From: Pontibacter liquoris
GTDB lineage: Bacteria > Bacteroidota > Bacteroidia > Cytophagales > Hymenobacteraceae
Direction: 5' to 3'
Assembly: GCF_022758235.1 (NCBI RefSeq)
Contig: NZ_JALEBG010000003.1
Location: 310,001-374,000 of the forward strand
DNA: 64,000 nt
Below, one piece after another: positions 43,856 through 52,043 of the stretch (the first letter of the stretch is position 1; the number at the start of each line of letters is the position of its first letter). The notes below the pieces were generated by a model that did not search any database, had not been told where the DNA came from, and saw nothing but the letters and a program-made list of their open reading frames with translations. The position numbers and the translations under genes were made by a program.

Positions 43856-44587
43856 ATGAAGAAATTACCCCTGCTACGAAAGCTGTTCCGCGAAAATGCC
43901 TCTACGTTCATTTCCATGCTGTTGTTGGTGGTGGTGCCGGTAGCGGTGAGCTCTACGCTGGCCTACGTGCTCTATGATCACCAAACGCTGCTGCAGCAAT
44001 TAACGTGGTGGCAAATGGGGCTATACTTCGTAGCAGTATCTATAACCATGGCCGTGGCCCTGACACCTACCACCTTTGTGGCGCTGGCCAGTGGCTTTTA
44101 CCTGGGCTGGAGCGGTTTTCCGGGCATTGTAGTGTCGTATGGGGTGGCCGCCCTGGTGGGCTACAGCCTGGCTCGGCTTATTGACCATGGCAAGATGATG
44201 AGTTTTCTCAACCGCTTCGAAAATGCCCGTAACCTGATGCAGGAGCTGCGCGCCGAAAGCTGGAGCCTGATCTTTCTGACCCGCATTTCGCCGGTGCTGC
44301 CCTTTGCCCTGATGAACTTTGTACTTTCGCTGCTGCAGGTAAACAAGAGCAAATTTTTTGTTGCCAGCATTGTGGGCATGCTGCCGCGTACGGTTTTCTT
44401 CTTCTGGATTGGCACGCAGGCCAGCGATATTTTAAATTTATTGCAGAACCCCGAAACAGGCGGCAGCGGCAAGCTGCTCATGATCGCGCTGATAATCATT
44501 TCGATAGGCGGTTTATACTTTGTTTTTGACCGGGCCCTGAAGAAAGCCCTGCGGAATGCAACCGTAAAAAACAGCGAAAATTTTTAA
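43856..44587 (+). CDS. TVP38/TMEM64-family membrane protein
   Basis: The 243-residue product has about six hydrophobic segments. The SNARE-associated (VTT/DedA-like) domain includes LASGFYLGWSGFPGIVVSYG near residue 83, SWSLIFLTRISPVLPFALMN near residue 140 and GMLPRTVFFFWIG near residue 178. DedA/TVP38 relatives affect lipid scrambling and membrane homeostasis. It is the last core gene before the tRNA and the island. Its stop is 56 bases from the tRNA. Confidence 0.9.
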   Translation: MKKLPLLRKLFRENASTFISMLLLVVVPVAVSSTLAYVLYDHQTLLQQLTWWQMGLYFVAVSITMAVALTPTTFVALASGFYLGWSGFPGIVVSYGVAALVGYSLARLIDHGKMMSFLNRFENARNLMQELRAESWSLIFLTRISPVLPFALMNFVLSLLQVNKSKFFVASIVGMLPRTVFFFWIGTQASDILNLLQNPETGGSGKLLMIALIIISIGGLYFVFDRALKKALRNATVKNSENF

Positions 44588-44642
44588 AAGGGCTTGCGTA
44601 TAACGGAAAAAGGCCTTTACTTTGCACTCACAATAACGGAAT

Positions 44643-44716
44643 GGTCACGTAGCTCAACTGGATAGAGCATCTGACTACGAATCAGAAGGTTAGGGGTTCG
44701 ACTCCCTTCGCGACCA
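44643..44716 (+). tRNA. tRNA-Arg (anticodon ACG)
   Basis: Acceptor stem GGTCACG pairs with CGCGACC with a single A-C mismatch, the D arm is GCTC...GAGC, the anticodon stem is TCTGA/TCAGA around CTACGAA, and the T arm is AGGGG TTCGACT CCCTT. The anticodon is ACG, so it reads CGN arginine codons. No CCA is encoded. The gene marks the junction between core genes and the island on its right and is the likely integration site. Confidence 0.95.
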
Positions 44717-44726
44717 CTTGAAAATC

Positions 44727-44763
44727 AGCCACTTACGAGTAAAATCGTTAAGTGGCTTTTTTT
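44727..44763 (+). terminator. Terminator downstream of tRNA-Arg
   Basis: AGCCACTTACG pairs with CGTTAAGTGGCT (44727-44757), followed by six or more T residues. It lies 10 bases after the tRNA. Confidence 0.85.
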
Positions 44764-45277
44764 ATGTACACACATTTTGCACACAGATTTGTCAATTTAA
44801 CCCTTCCCTATTAACTATTTTTATCAGGCCAAAAAAAGTTATTTTAAATTACCTAGCTTGTTTACTTGGTTTGCTACCTCTAAGGTGATTCGTCCCTGGT
44901 CCCCTAATACCTACCATACTTTACCTGTTTAATTTAGGCTGTTCTGTTTAACAGGTATGTGAAACCAGCTGTCATTAAGCACAACAGATATTCTCATTCT
45001 CTGCTTTTCAATAAGCGGCAATAGACTTTATTAAGCCATAAGACAAAGTCAATTATACCCGCAGGCAAATTATTTAGGACACTCCAAAGCAAAAGTCCAG
45101 GGTCATTCATTCCGGCGCTAAGTTAGCCTGCCGTCCGGACACGGGACAAGGTCGTCCTGGAAAAAGGGGGATCCCAAAGGGAGCCCTCCACATTTTTCCA
45201 TGCTCCACCTTGCCCTTAGTCCGTCCCGAAGGCAGGTGGGGCACCATAATCAATTTCCTCACTTAAAAAGCAAGATT
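44764..45277. other. Gene-free left end of the island
   Basis: This 514-base stretch begins the island. The first half is AT-rich; the second half is richer in G and C and contains GTCCGGACACGGG and TCCGTCCCGAAGGCAGG as a weak inverted arrangement. I find no ORF, integrase remnant or second copy of the tRNA 3' end. Confidence 0.5.
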
Positions 45278-45745
45278 ATGGAAAAGCTCATCAAAAACGC
45301 CTCCTTTCAGGTTGCTGAAGTTAAGCTCTCTTACCGCAACCGCATCAAACCATCCGAAAGACCACAGATCACCTCTTCCACCGATAGCTACAACGTGCTC
45401 AGGGAAAGCTGGAACACAGGCAAGATCCAGTTTGTAGAGCAATTCAAGGTTATGCTCCTCAACAGGGCCAACCGGATACTGGGCATCTACGAACTCTCCA
45501 CCGGGGGCGTAGCTGGGACTGTAGCAGATCCCAAGCTCATCTTTGTGGCAGCTTTGAAAGCCTGTGCCAGCGCCATCATCCTTTGCCACAACCATCCTTC
45601 CGGCAACACCAAACCTAGTACGGCGGACCTGCAGCTCACCAAGAAGATGAAACAGGCCGGGGAACTGCTCGACATAACAGTGCTGGATCACATCATCATC
45701 ACCAGCGAGAGTTATTACTCACTGGCAGACGAGGGGCTTTTATAG
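45278..45745 (+). CDS. RadC-like JAB domain protein
   Basis: The 155-residue product has the JAB/MPN metalloprotease-type motif CHNHPSGNTKPSTADLQLTK near residue 107, with the H-x-H and distal D, and a C-terminal LDHIIITSESYYSLADEGLL, the RadC ending. It lacks the helix-hairpin-helix part of full-length RadC. Short RadC proteins like this are common in Bacteroidota mobile elements, where the role is unclear. The ATG at 45278 starts MEKLIKNASFQVAEVKLSYR; the longer frame from 45200 is not conserved. Confidence 0.9.
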   Translation: MEKLIKNASFQVAEVKLSYRNRIKPSERPQITSSTDSYNVLRESWNTGKIQFVEQFKVMLLNRANRILGIYELSTGGVAGTVADPKLIFVAALKACASAIILCHNHPSGNTKPSTADLQLTKKMKQAGELLDITVLDHIIITSESYYSLADEGLL

Positions 45746-45800
45746 CCCCCTTTTTGCTCACTTAAGTATTTAGAACAGGTTCTTACTTTTTAGAAATGCC

Positions 45801-46427
45801 TTAAGTTCTGACAAAATAGTCCTCCATCTTTTTCCCAACCCCAAGTTTCCTTTTCAGCTCATGCTCCTCAAGGCCAATGAAATCCATTGGAGCAACTTCA
45901 TACTCCTCCTTGGCTTTATCCTTCCTAAAGCGCCAATACGTGTTATAGGAACCAGGTCGTAACCAGAGCTTGACCACCTGCGTCTCTTCCTCAAAGTAGT
46001 GGTTGATCTCCTCTACAAAGAAGTGAGCAGCCCGCAAATAAGCTGAAAAGAAGGGAATAGAGACTTCCTCCCCCACCCGGGGCATGATAGGCAGTTCGTC
46101 CGCCTGCAAACTCATAAACTTGTTTTTCCTCCAGCCCCTGATCAGAAACTCGTACCGGACTTTCGTAAAAGAGAATACCGGCCTTGCCTCGTGATACAGC
46201 ACAAGATCATGGTATATCTCTTCCACGTACTTCCTGATTTTACCGTACTGCAGCCCCGTGGCAGCTGACAAGTCTTTCAGGGAGGGCATAGACGCCTGAT
46301 CATCATAAAACAGGTCCCTTGCCAGTATGTGCTTTAACAGAACATTATAGGCATTCCCTTTCTCTATAAGCCTCATGGCCTTGCTCCTTATAGAGCTGAT
46401 GTCCATCAGCATCTCCTTGGTTGACAT
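45801..46427 (-). CDS. Island protein with a possible winged-helix domain
   Basis: The product is 208 residues from ATG 46427 (MSTKEMLMDISSIRSKAMRL). Residues of about 45-75 (MPSLKDLSAATGLQYGKIRK) fit a helix-turn-helix, so DNA binding is plausible. The rest contains conserved-looking LRPGSYNTYWRFRKDKAKEE and ends in basic residues. I do not recognise a family and give no function. It reads convergently with the RadC-like gene, 55 bases away. Confidence 0.7.
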   Translation of the reverse strand: MSTKEMLMDISSIRSKAMRLIEKGNAYNVLLKHILARDLFYDDQASMPSLKDLSAATGLQYGKIRKYVEEIYHDLVLYHEARPVFSFTKVRYEFLIRGWRKNKFMSLQADELPIMPRVGEEVSIPFFSAYLRAAHFFVEEINHYFEEETQVVKLWLRPGSYNTYWRFRKDKAKEEYEVAPMDFIGLEEHELKRKLGVGKKMEDYFVRT

Positions 46428-46710
46428 ACGATCCTCTTTCATCTGGTTGTAGAGTAAGAATTTCAGTTGTACATGTATTGACTGTATACTAGTAATTTCC
46501 TAACGCCGAATGCTAATTCCCAAAAATTGCAAAATGGAATAAATGCAATATATTAGCTCATAAACATATAGTTAGCGCCTTAAGTACAGGAGCGGAAGTC
46601 GCACAGGGAAACAACTTCGTCCCATTCCATGTGATAGCATTACCCACAAAAACTGTGGCTGCCTGAGCGTGGAAGGCCGCCTTGCAAGCCGGAGCAGTAA
46701 CCAACGAAGC

Positions 46711-47349
46711 ATGATACAGTCACCGGAAGAAGTCAGACAAGCCATCTCGCAATGTTTTGAGTTAGTTATAAGTGAATGCAGGCTTATACTTGCCTCAGAA
46801 CTGCATTACCAGGCAATGCTTTACCATCATCTCAGACAAACGGGGGGCATACCCTTCAACCAGCTTGGGATGAATGTTAAAACCACCATTCCAGGCGTAC
46901 AGCATCCTTTTTTGCATCAGAAATCCCTGTCGCGCCACGCAGATTATCAGAATGCAGATATCGAAATCATTCCCGATATCACAGTCTTCACCCGCGATAT
47001 TGACCACGACTGGAGAAGACGAAACTTCATAAGCACCCTAAAGGAAACCCTGTACTCCCTGGAGGTAAAAGCATCTGAGCGGCACAAAGGCCGACTGCAG
47101 CAAAAGGAAATAGAGACAGACATTCGAAAATTAGTGGCACAGCGGGAAGAGACCGAAAGAATTCATAACAGGCGAATAGGAGTTGGCATGTTTATCATTG
47201 ACGTTGCCCCGGACCCAGATGAAAGAATGAAAGGAGCGACATTAAACTACTTGACTGAATTTGCCAGACAGCAAGAGGTGGACATCTGGTATTTTAACCA
47301 GGAGACGCAGGTAGAGACTTCAGCAAAGCCAACTCCAGTAACAAGTTGA
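46711..47349 (+). CDS. PD-(D/E)XK nuclease-like protein
   Basis: The 212-residue product has the residue pattern of this nuclease fold: glutamate at about residue 30 in ASELHYQAMLYHHLRQ, an aspartate near residue 89 in IIPDITVF, and E-x-K at 118-120 in YSLEVKASERHK. Long charged helices follow (IETDIRKLVAQREETERIHN), then GVGMFIIDVAPDPDERM. The target is unknown. ATG 46711 is preferred; the open frame from GTG 46669 adds Arg/Ser-rich residues. It lies 265 bases upstream of the HNH gene on the same strand. Confidence 0.68.
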   Translation: MIQSPEEVRQAISQCFELVISECRLILASELHYQAMLYHHLRQTGGIPFNQLGMNVKTTIPGVQHPFLHQKSLSRHADYQNADIEIIPDITVFTRDIDHDWRRRNFISTLKETLYSLEVKASERHKGRLQQKEIETDIRKLVAQREETERIHNRRIGVGMFIIDVAPDPDERMKGATLNYLTEFARQQEVDIWYFNQETQVETSAKPTPVTS

Positions 47350-47614
47350 TGCATCTGTCCGGGTTGATGATAACTTAAGCTAATTTCCAGACATGTTAAA
47401 TTGATCCACTTCTACTTCCAAGTGAGCGGGTGTACCAACAAAACAATTATCTTCACTACAGACAAACATCCAGTGATATCTGAAATAAGCAAATGCAGCA
47501 GCTACTGATACTTTAAAAGCACAGGAAATCATTTTGCGGATAGGTGGCACCTTGGGATTGCCCGGCAGAGCGTAACTTATCAAAAGAAACGTAACAGTTA
47601 AATTTAGATCAAGC

Positions 47615-48148
47615 ATGAACCAGGAAGAATTTCTACTGCAGCACCTGACAGAGGGAAAAAAATACCAGCAGATCTGCGACGAACATGGCAGCATCACATT
47701 AACCCAACTCAGGGAGTGGTGGGAAACTGGCCAGGAGCTGAGGGCGCAAATCAAAAGATCCAACATCCTGTTTGAGAGCAGGAAAGGCAAGGAGGAGTTT
47801 GCTGCGTTTCAGGAAGCGGGGAAGCGGGCCTTCTTCGAATGGCTCAGGGAACAGCCAAGGCATTGCGCTTATTGCGGGATAACGGAAGATAAGCTTCAGA
47901 AACTATTCGATAACACAACAGGGTCTCTTTCAACAAAGAGGAGGCGCGGCAGGTCCCTTGAGCTGGAACGGAGGGACTCCAAGTCAAATGAATATTCCAT
48001 CAAAAACTGTGTGCTGGCATGTTACTTCTGCAACAACCACAAAAGCGATGTGATCACAGAAGAAGAGCACCGGCTTTACTTCGCCCCACAGATCAGGAAG
48101 TACCTGGAAGACAAATATGCCCAGCTAAAAACAGATGGTAACCGATAG
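47615..48148 (+). CDS. HNH endonuclease-like zinc protein
   Basis: The 177-residue product has two CxxC pairs (C84-C87 in HCAYCGIT and C136-C139 in CYFCNNHKSD) around SLELERRDSKSNEYSIKNCV, the layout of HNH nucleases with a beta-beta-alpha metal fold. The usual first histidine is replaced by a Glu/Arg-rich LELERRD, as in the variant class, so activity cannot be assumed. The N-terminus is helical (ITLTQLREWWETGQEL). It overlaps the deiminase-like gene by 14 bases, so the two are translated together. Confidence 0.75.
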   Translation: MNQEEFLLQHLTEGKKYQQICDEHGSITLTQLREWWETGQELRAQIKRSNILFESRKGKEEFAAFQEAGKRAFFEWLREQPRHCAYCGITEDKLQKLFDNTTGSLSTKRRRGRSLELERRDSKSNEYSIKNCVLACYFCNNHKSDVITEEEHRLYFAPQIRKYLEDKYAQLKTDGNR

Positions 48149-49013
48149 AGAAACCAACTACGTTTTCTTTTCCGGGCTCCTGGCTTCAGATGCGCGCTAT
48201 ACAGCTGCTTATGCTAAGGTAAGTCAGGCGTTGAACAGGCACCAGGTCCGTCATGGCTTGCTGAAGGGAACAAAAGACATCTGGTGCAGGGATTACATGC
48301 CTATCCAGAAAGGCGATTCGGCATACGTTCAGTTCAGGTATGCCCCCTCCTATCTGGCCAAGGATGCAGCCTTGCAGACAGACCCGGCAGTAACGCTTGA
48401 GCTCAATCAAATACAAGCTATTTGCTCGAACATCAACCTGGATGGCGGAAACGTGGTGCGGTGGCAGGACAGGGTCATCATCACCGACAGGGTCTTTTCG
48501 GAGAATCCCGCATATACGAACAAATCTCAGCTGATCGATGAACTGGAAAAGCTCCTGGAGGCTGAGATCATGGTGATTCCCCAGATAAAGTCCGACATGA
48601 CAGGCCACGCAGACGGGCTGGTAAGGTTTTATGACAGGACCACACTGATTGGCAACTGCCTGGAAGCGGAGTACGGTTACTGGAAGAATGGCATGAGGAA
48701 AGTATTAATAAATTACGGCCTTGACTATATTGATTTGCCGTTCCTGGATTACAAGGTAAAGGGTTTTCCTGAATCCGCTGTTGGGTGCTACGTGAACTAC
48801 CTGGAGGTGAGTGACCTGATCCTGGTGCCCGTGTTTGAAGTGGAAGGGAACAAAGACCAAGAGGTAATGAATATTTTAACCAATATTTTCCCAGACAGGA
48901 CAGTTGCCCCTGTCTGTATAAACGAAGTGGGCAAACATGGTGGGCTGCTGAACTGTATAAGCTGGAATGTAAAAAACACTACATGCTCAAATGCAACGGC
49001 GCTGAACCTGTAG
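48135..49013 (+). CDS. Agmatine/peptidylarginine deiminase-like protein
   Basis: This 292-residue member of the PAD_porph/agmatine deiminase family would hydrolyse guanidino groups (of agmatine, arginine or a peptide). The catalytic set is visible: D53 in IWCRDYMP, H158 and D160 in GHADGLVRF, and C274 in GGLLNCISW. LDGGNVVRWQDRVIITDRVF matches the GGN motif region. It is shorter than agmatine deiminases (about 340-370 residues). Because it overlaps an HNH gene inside an island, a role other than polyamine metabolism is possible. A predicted substrate cannot be chosen from sequence alone. Confidence 0.82.
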   Translation: MVTDRETNYVFFSGLLASDARYTAAYAKVSQALNRHQVRHGLLKGTKDIWCRDYMPIQKGDSAYVQFRYAPSYLAKDAALQTDPAVTLELNQIQAICSNINLDGGNVVRWQDRVIITDRVFSENPAYTNKSQLIDELEKLLEAEIMVIPQIKSDMTGHADGLVRFYDRTTLIGNCLEAEYGYWKNGMRKVLINYGLDYIDLPFLDYKVKGFPESAVGCYVNYLEVSDLILVPVFEVEGNKDQEVMNILTNIFPDRTVAPVCINEVGKHGGLLNCISWNVKNTTCSNATALNL

Positions 49014-49194
49014 CGCGAATGGACTAGGTGCTGGGTGGTCCTACTGCAGATAGGAACCCGCTTTCGGGAAACACTCCTCCCGCTTCAGCCTCTCAAGGTC
49101 TGTCGCCGGCTCCTTGTTATAAATCCTCAGGTGTATAGACCTGCGGTGCCTGTTGGTCTTTGCCCAGAAAGGTGCCTGAACCGGATTTAGAAGA

Positions 49195-50298
49195 TTACAT
49201 GTTCAAACTATAGCGGGTACTCCGACCGCCGCCTTCCTGGATGAACGCCCCCAGCTCCAGAAGATATTGCAAGTCCCTTGTTGCAGTCGCCTTGGAGGCT
49301 TTGGTGATCGCTATATATTTTCTTGCATTCATACCTCCCTCAAATCCCTCCGGCCCTGCATCAAGCATCCTTCTTACAGCTTTTATCTGCCGTTCATTCA
49401 AAGCGTCCTGGAACCGGTCAAAGAACTTCGACTTCTTCAGAATGAAATCCACCAGGCTGATCGCCTGTTGCTGTGAGGTGAGGATAACGCTGACAAAGTA
49501 GGTGACCCAGGAGGTGATGTCGTTGCTTTTCTGGGCCTGCTCCAAGGCATTATAATACGCCTTCTTATCTGCCTCTATTGTCCTGGAAAGGCTTAGCAAC
49601 ACCGGACGGCCTAACGTTTGCGACAAGGCTTTTTCTGCTAAGGCGCGCCCGATCCGGCCATTACCATCTTCAAACGGGTGCAGGGTTTCAAAATACAAAT
49701 GTGCTACGGCCGACCTCACAGGGGCTTTCCTGATCTCCTTGTCACCTCCGGGTGCTGTCTGGTTGAACCACTGAATGAACCTGCTCATTTCATCTGGGAT
49801 GCGGGAAGAGGGAGGCGCCTCGAAATGCACCTTTTCTTTGCCAAGGGCGCCTGAGACAACCTGCATTGGTTCTTCATGGTTGCGCCACACGCCGACACGG
49901 ATTTGCTTCTGCTCTTTTAAAAGCAATGTGTGCCATTGGAAGAGCTTTTCCGCTGTCAAGGCATCCGCATAGGTTTTACGGGCATCGGCCATCAGCTCCC
50001 CCGCCCCCTGTGCCATTTTATCTTTGGTAGCCTCAGGGGTTTGATTAAGGCCCAGGTTATTGCGAATAGACGAAAGAACGTCCCGGCGGCTAAGGTACTC
50101 GCCTTCAATTTCTGAGGTTTTGATCGCTTCGGCCACCATTGTATCAATCACAGCTTCCAACTGGACCGCTTCGGGCAGGGCCTTCAATATCCCACCGACA
50201 TGGCCCGTCAGCTCTGCGAACTCGAAAAGCATTTCTTCCACTTCGCTTACATCATACCTGAATGCAGGCCAGTCGGGTTGCTGCCAATTATAGCTCAT
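49195..50298 (-). CDS. Fic family AMP transferase with N-terminal inhibitory helix
   Basis: The 367-residue product has the Fic motif HPFEDGNGRIGRAL (H207 to about residue 220), which moves AMP from ATP onto hydroxyl side chains of target proteins. The inhibitory motif TSEIEG at residues 61-66 fits the class II arrangement, S/T-x3-E-G/N. The C-terminal 80 residues (RQIKAVRRMLDAG, ATRDLQYLLELG) look like a winged-helix domain that may bind DNA. Two palindromic sites around the start suggest self-regulation. ATG 50298 overlaps the first site by no bases but abuts it. Confidence 0.92.
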   Translation of the reverse strand: MSYNWQQPDWPAFRYDVSEVEEMLFEFAELTGHVGGILKALPEAVQLEAVIDTMVAEAIKTSEIEGEYLSRRDVLSSIRNNLGLNQTPEATKDKMAQGAGELMADARKTYADALTAEKLFQWHTLLLKEQKQIRVGVWRNHEEPMQVVSGALGKEKVHFEAPPSSRIPDEMSRFIQWFNQTAPGGDKEIRKAPVRSAVAHLYFETLHPFEDGNGRIGRALAEKALSQTLGRPVLLSLSRTIEADKKAYYNALEQAQKSNDITSWVTYFVSVILTSQQQAISLVDFILKKSKFFDRFQDALNERQIKAVRRMLDAGPEGFEGGMNARKYIAITKASKATATRDLQYLLELGAFIQEGGGRSTRYSLNM

Positions 50299-50325
50299 GA
50301 GCCGAATATAACTTTTATTCGGCTC
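50299..50325. promoter_or_regulatory. Palindromic operator-like site 1 at the Fic gene
   Basis: GAGCCGAAT (50299-50307) and ATTCGGCTC (50317-50325) form a perfect 9-base inverted repeat with a 9-base AT-rich centre, directly adjoining the Fic start codon. A related site lies 44 bases away, centre to centre. Confidence 0.6.
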
Positions 50326-50342
50326 AAATAAAATATAATAGT

Positions 50343-50369
50343 GAGCCGAATGGTAAATTTAATCGGCTC
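50343..50369. promoter_or_regulatory. Palindromic operator-like site 2 at the Fic gene
   Basis: GAGCCGA (50343-50349) and TCGGCTC (50363-50369) form a 7-base inverted repeat of the same 27-base overall size as site 1. The AT-rich stretch between the two sites could hold the promoter. The remaining gap 50370-50655 has no credible gene. Confidence 0.58.
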
Positions 50370-50655
50370 ATGGCCACATAAAAGCGCTGAAGCAGGAAAT
50401 ATCTGCCTGTACCATGCCTGTTTAGCGCAACTCTGGCAGCATTACAGGAGGGGGAGTTACTGGCCATGGAGCGCGGGTCGGGAATCCGGGGTAAGGCTCA
50501 ACTTTCCTGGGCTGGTGCCAGTCTGTGTTGTCAGGAACCCACTTGGCAAGACAGCCCAGCCCCTTTTGAATAAATTCCCTTTGTGCTAGTTCTTCATTTT
50601 TAATCCTTAGCTATACTTTGCTATATTTAGAAGTAAAGTACTCTATATCAATTCG

Positions 50656-51780
50656 ATGAAAAGCAACCTGGTTACCCGGCTGGAACTCTACAAACAGGTA
50701 TGGTCCGAACCAATCTCTTCCCTTTCCCTTAGGTATAATGTCTCAGACTATGACCTTCGCAAGCTTTGTAAAGAACTGCAGATCCCGCTGCCACAACTTG
50801 GGCACTGGCAGCGCATCAAAGCCGGAAAGAAGGTTCCTGTGCCAGTACTGCTCACCAATGAAACGGTAGCGCAGGAAATAGATTTCAGTATACTTGCCGG
50901 GGCTAAAACTGCAACTTCCCGTAGCCCGCTGGAGCTTTTGCAGCTGGAAATTGAACACAGCCTGGAGAAGGTACTGAAGGTACCGCCACGGCTTACCAAT
51001 CCGGATATTCTGATAGCATCGGCCAAGGCTGATATCGAGGAGCGAAACGCCAGATATCGTTTCACCGGTCTGCTCAACACATCCTATGGTTTCCTGGACA
51101 TAAAGGTTTCCAAACAGTGCCTGGACCGAACGTTTCGGCTGATGAACACGCTCATCAAGGCACTTCAGGCAAGAGGGCATAACGTTCTTAAGAGTAGTTA
51201 CCAAATCTGCATTCATATCAGGAATGAAAAGTATGAGGTGGCCATCCGGGAGAAGCAGAAGAGATCGGATGAGATCAGGAAAGGAAACTACTCCTTCGAT
51301 TACATCCCAACAGGCACGCTGGTCCTGAAGATCGGCCCTTCCTGGAGCTGCAGAGAGTGGCAGGACGGGAAGGTTCCCTTGGAAAGCAGGCTCTCAGCCG
51401 TCATCGCCTACCTCGAGTGGAAAACGCAGAAAGCAGAGGCTCGGCATCTTGAACACCGGAAGGCTGAGGAAGTACGCCTTGAAAAAGAGCGGATCCAGCG
51501 GGAACTGCAGGCACGCAAGGAACAGGAGCTCCACAGATTCAAGGTACTGCTGCAACAGGCAAAGCGCTGGCAGGAGGCGCAGTTGCTGCGAGCCTATATC
51601 GCTGCCATGGAGCAACAGGCTGAAGGCTCACCTTCTCATTTCCCTAATCGGAAGGAATGGCTGGCCTGGGCTGGGCAAAAAGCGGATTGGTACGATCCAC
51701 TCATGAACCTTCCGGATGCTCTTTTAGACGAAGTAGATAAAGATTCGCTTGCCTTCAGGAAGAAAGTCCTTTACGGATAA
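50656..51780 (+). CDS. Island protein with N-terminal HTH-like segment and coiled coil
   Basis: The 374-residue product starts MKSNLVTRLELYKQVWSEPI, followed by ISSLSLRYNVSDYDLRKLCK, a likely helix-turn-helix, and PLPQLGHWQRIKAGKKVPVP. I recall similar N-termini in uncharacterised proteins of other bacteria. The middle has mixed strands (YSFDYIPTGTLVLKIGPSW), and residues of about 255-320 are a charged coiled coil (EEVRLEKERIQRELQARKEQ). It may bind DNA and act as a regulator, but the function is unknown. It is flanked by AT-rich DNA and stands alone. Confidence 0.78.
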   Translation: MKSNLVTRLELYKQVWSEPISSLSLRYNVSDYDLRKLCKELQIPLPQLGHWQRIKAGKKVPVPVLLTNETVAQEIDFSILAGAKTATSRSPLELLQLEIEHSLEKVLKVPPRLTNPDILIASAKADIEERNARYRFTGLLNTSYGFLDIKVSKQCLDRTFRLMNTLIKALQARGHNVLKSSYQICIHIRNEKYEVAIREKQKRSDEIRKGNYSFDYIPTGTLVLKIGPSWSCREWQDGKVPLESRLSAVIAYLEWKTQKAEARHLEHRKAEEVRLEKERIQRELQARKEQELHRFKVLLQQAKRWQEAQLLRAYIAAMEQQAEGSPSHFPNRKEWLAWAGQKADWYDPLMNLPDALLDEVDKDSLAFRKKVLYG

Positions 51781-52043
51781 AACTTTCCCGCATTCTTGTT
51801 TTTCGTGCGCTTTAGTCATGGGAACCTGCTGCCAGGGAAGCTAGGCCAATTCTTCTTCTAAACTACTGATTCCTCAGCCCGGTATGCATGATGGTTAGTA
51901 TTTACTAATCTGTTCACTCTCGTATAACAGGGCATTGCTCCCAAAGGATGCTGGTGAAAGCTCTCTTTAAATAAATAACGTTACAAGCAGCCTTTAATCA
52001 TAGGAAGTTTACCCGAAAGGCAATCTAAGACGCCAGACGCGCT

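Noticed and set aside
49014..49194. Possible short minus-strand peptide (FWAKTNRHRRSIHLRIYNKE and onward) before the Fic gene end
   Set aside because: It has no start codon and overlaps only downstream sequence of Fic; no homologue is known to me.
50341..50589. Open frame in the Fic upstream gap
   Set aside because: It begins within the operator-like site and shows no protein features.
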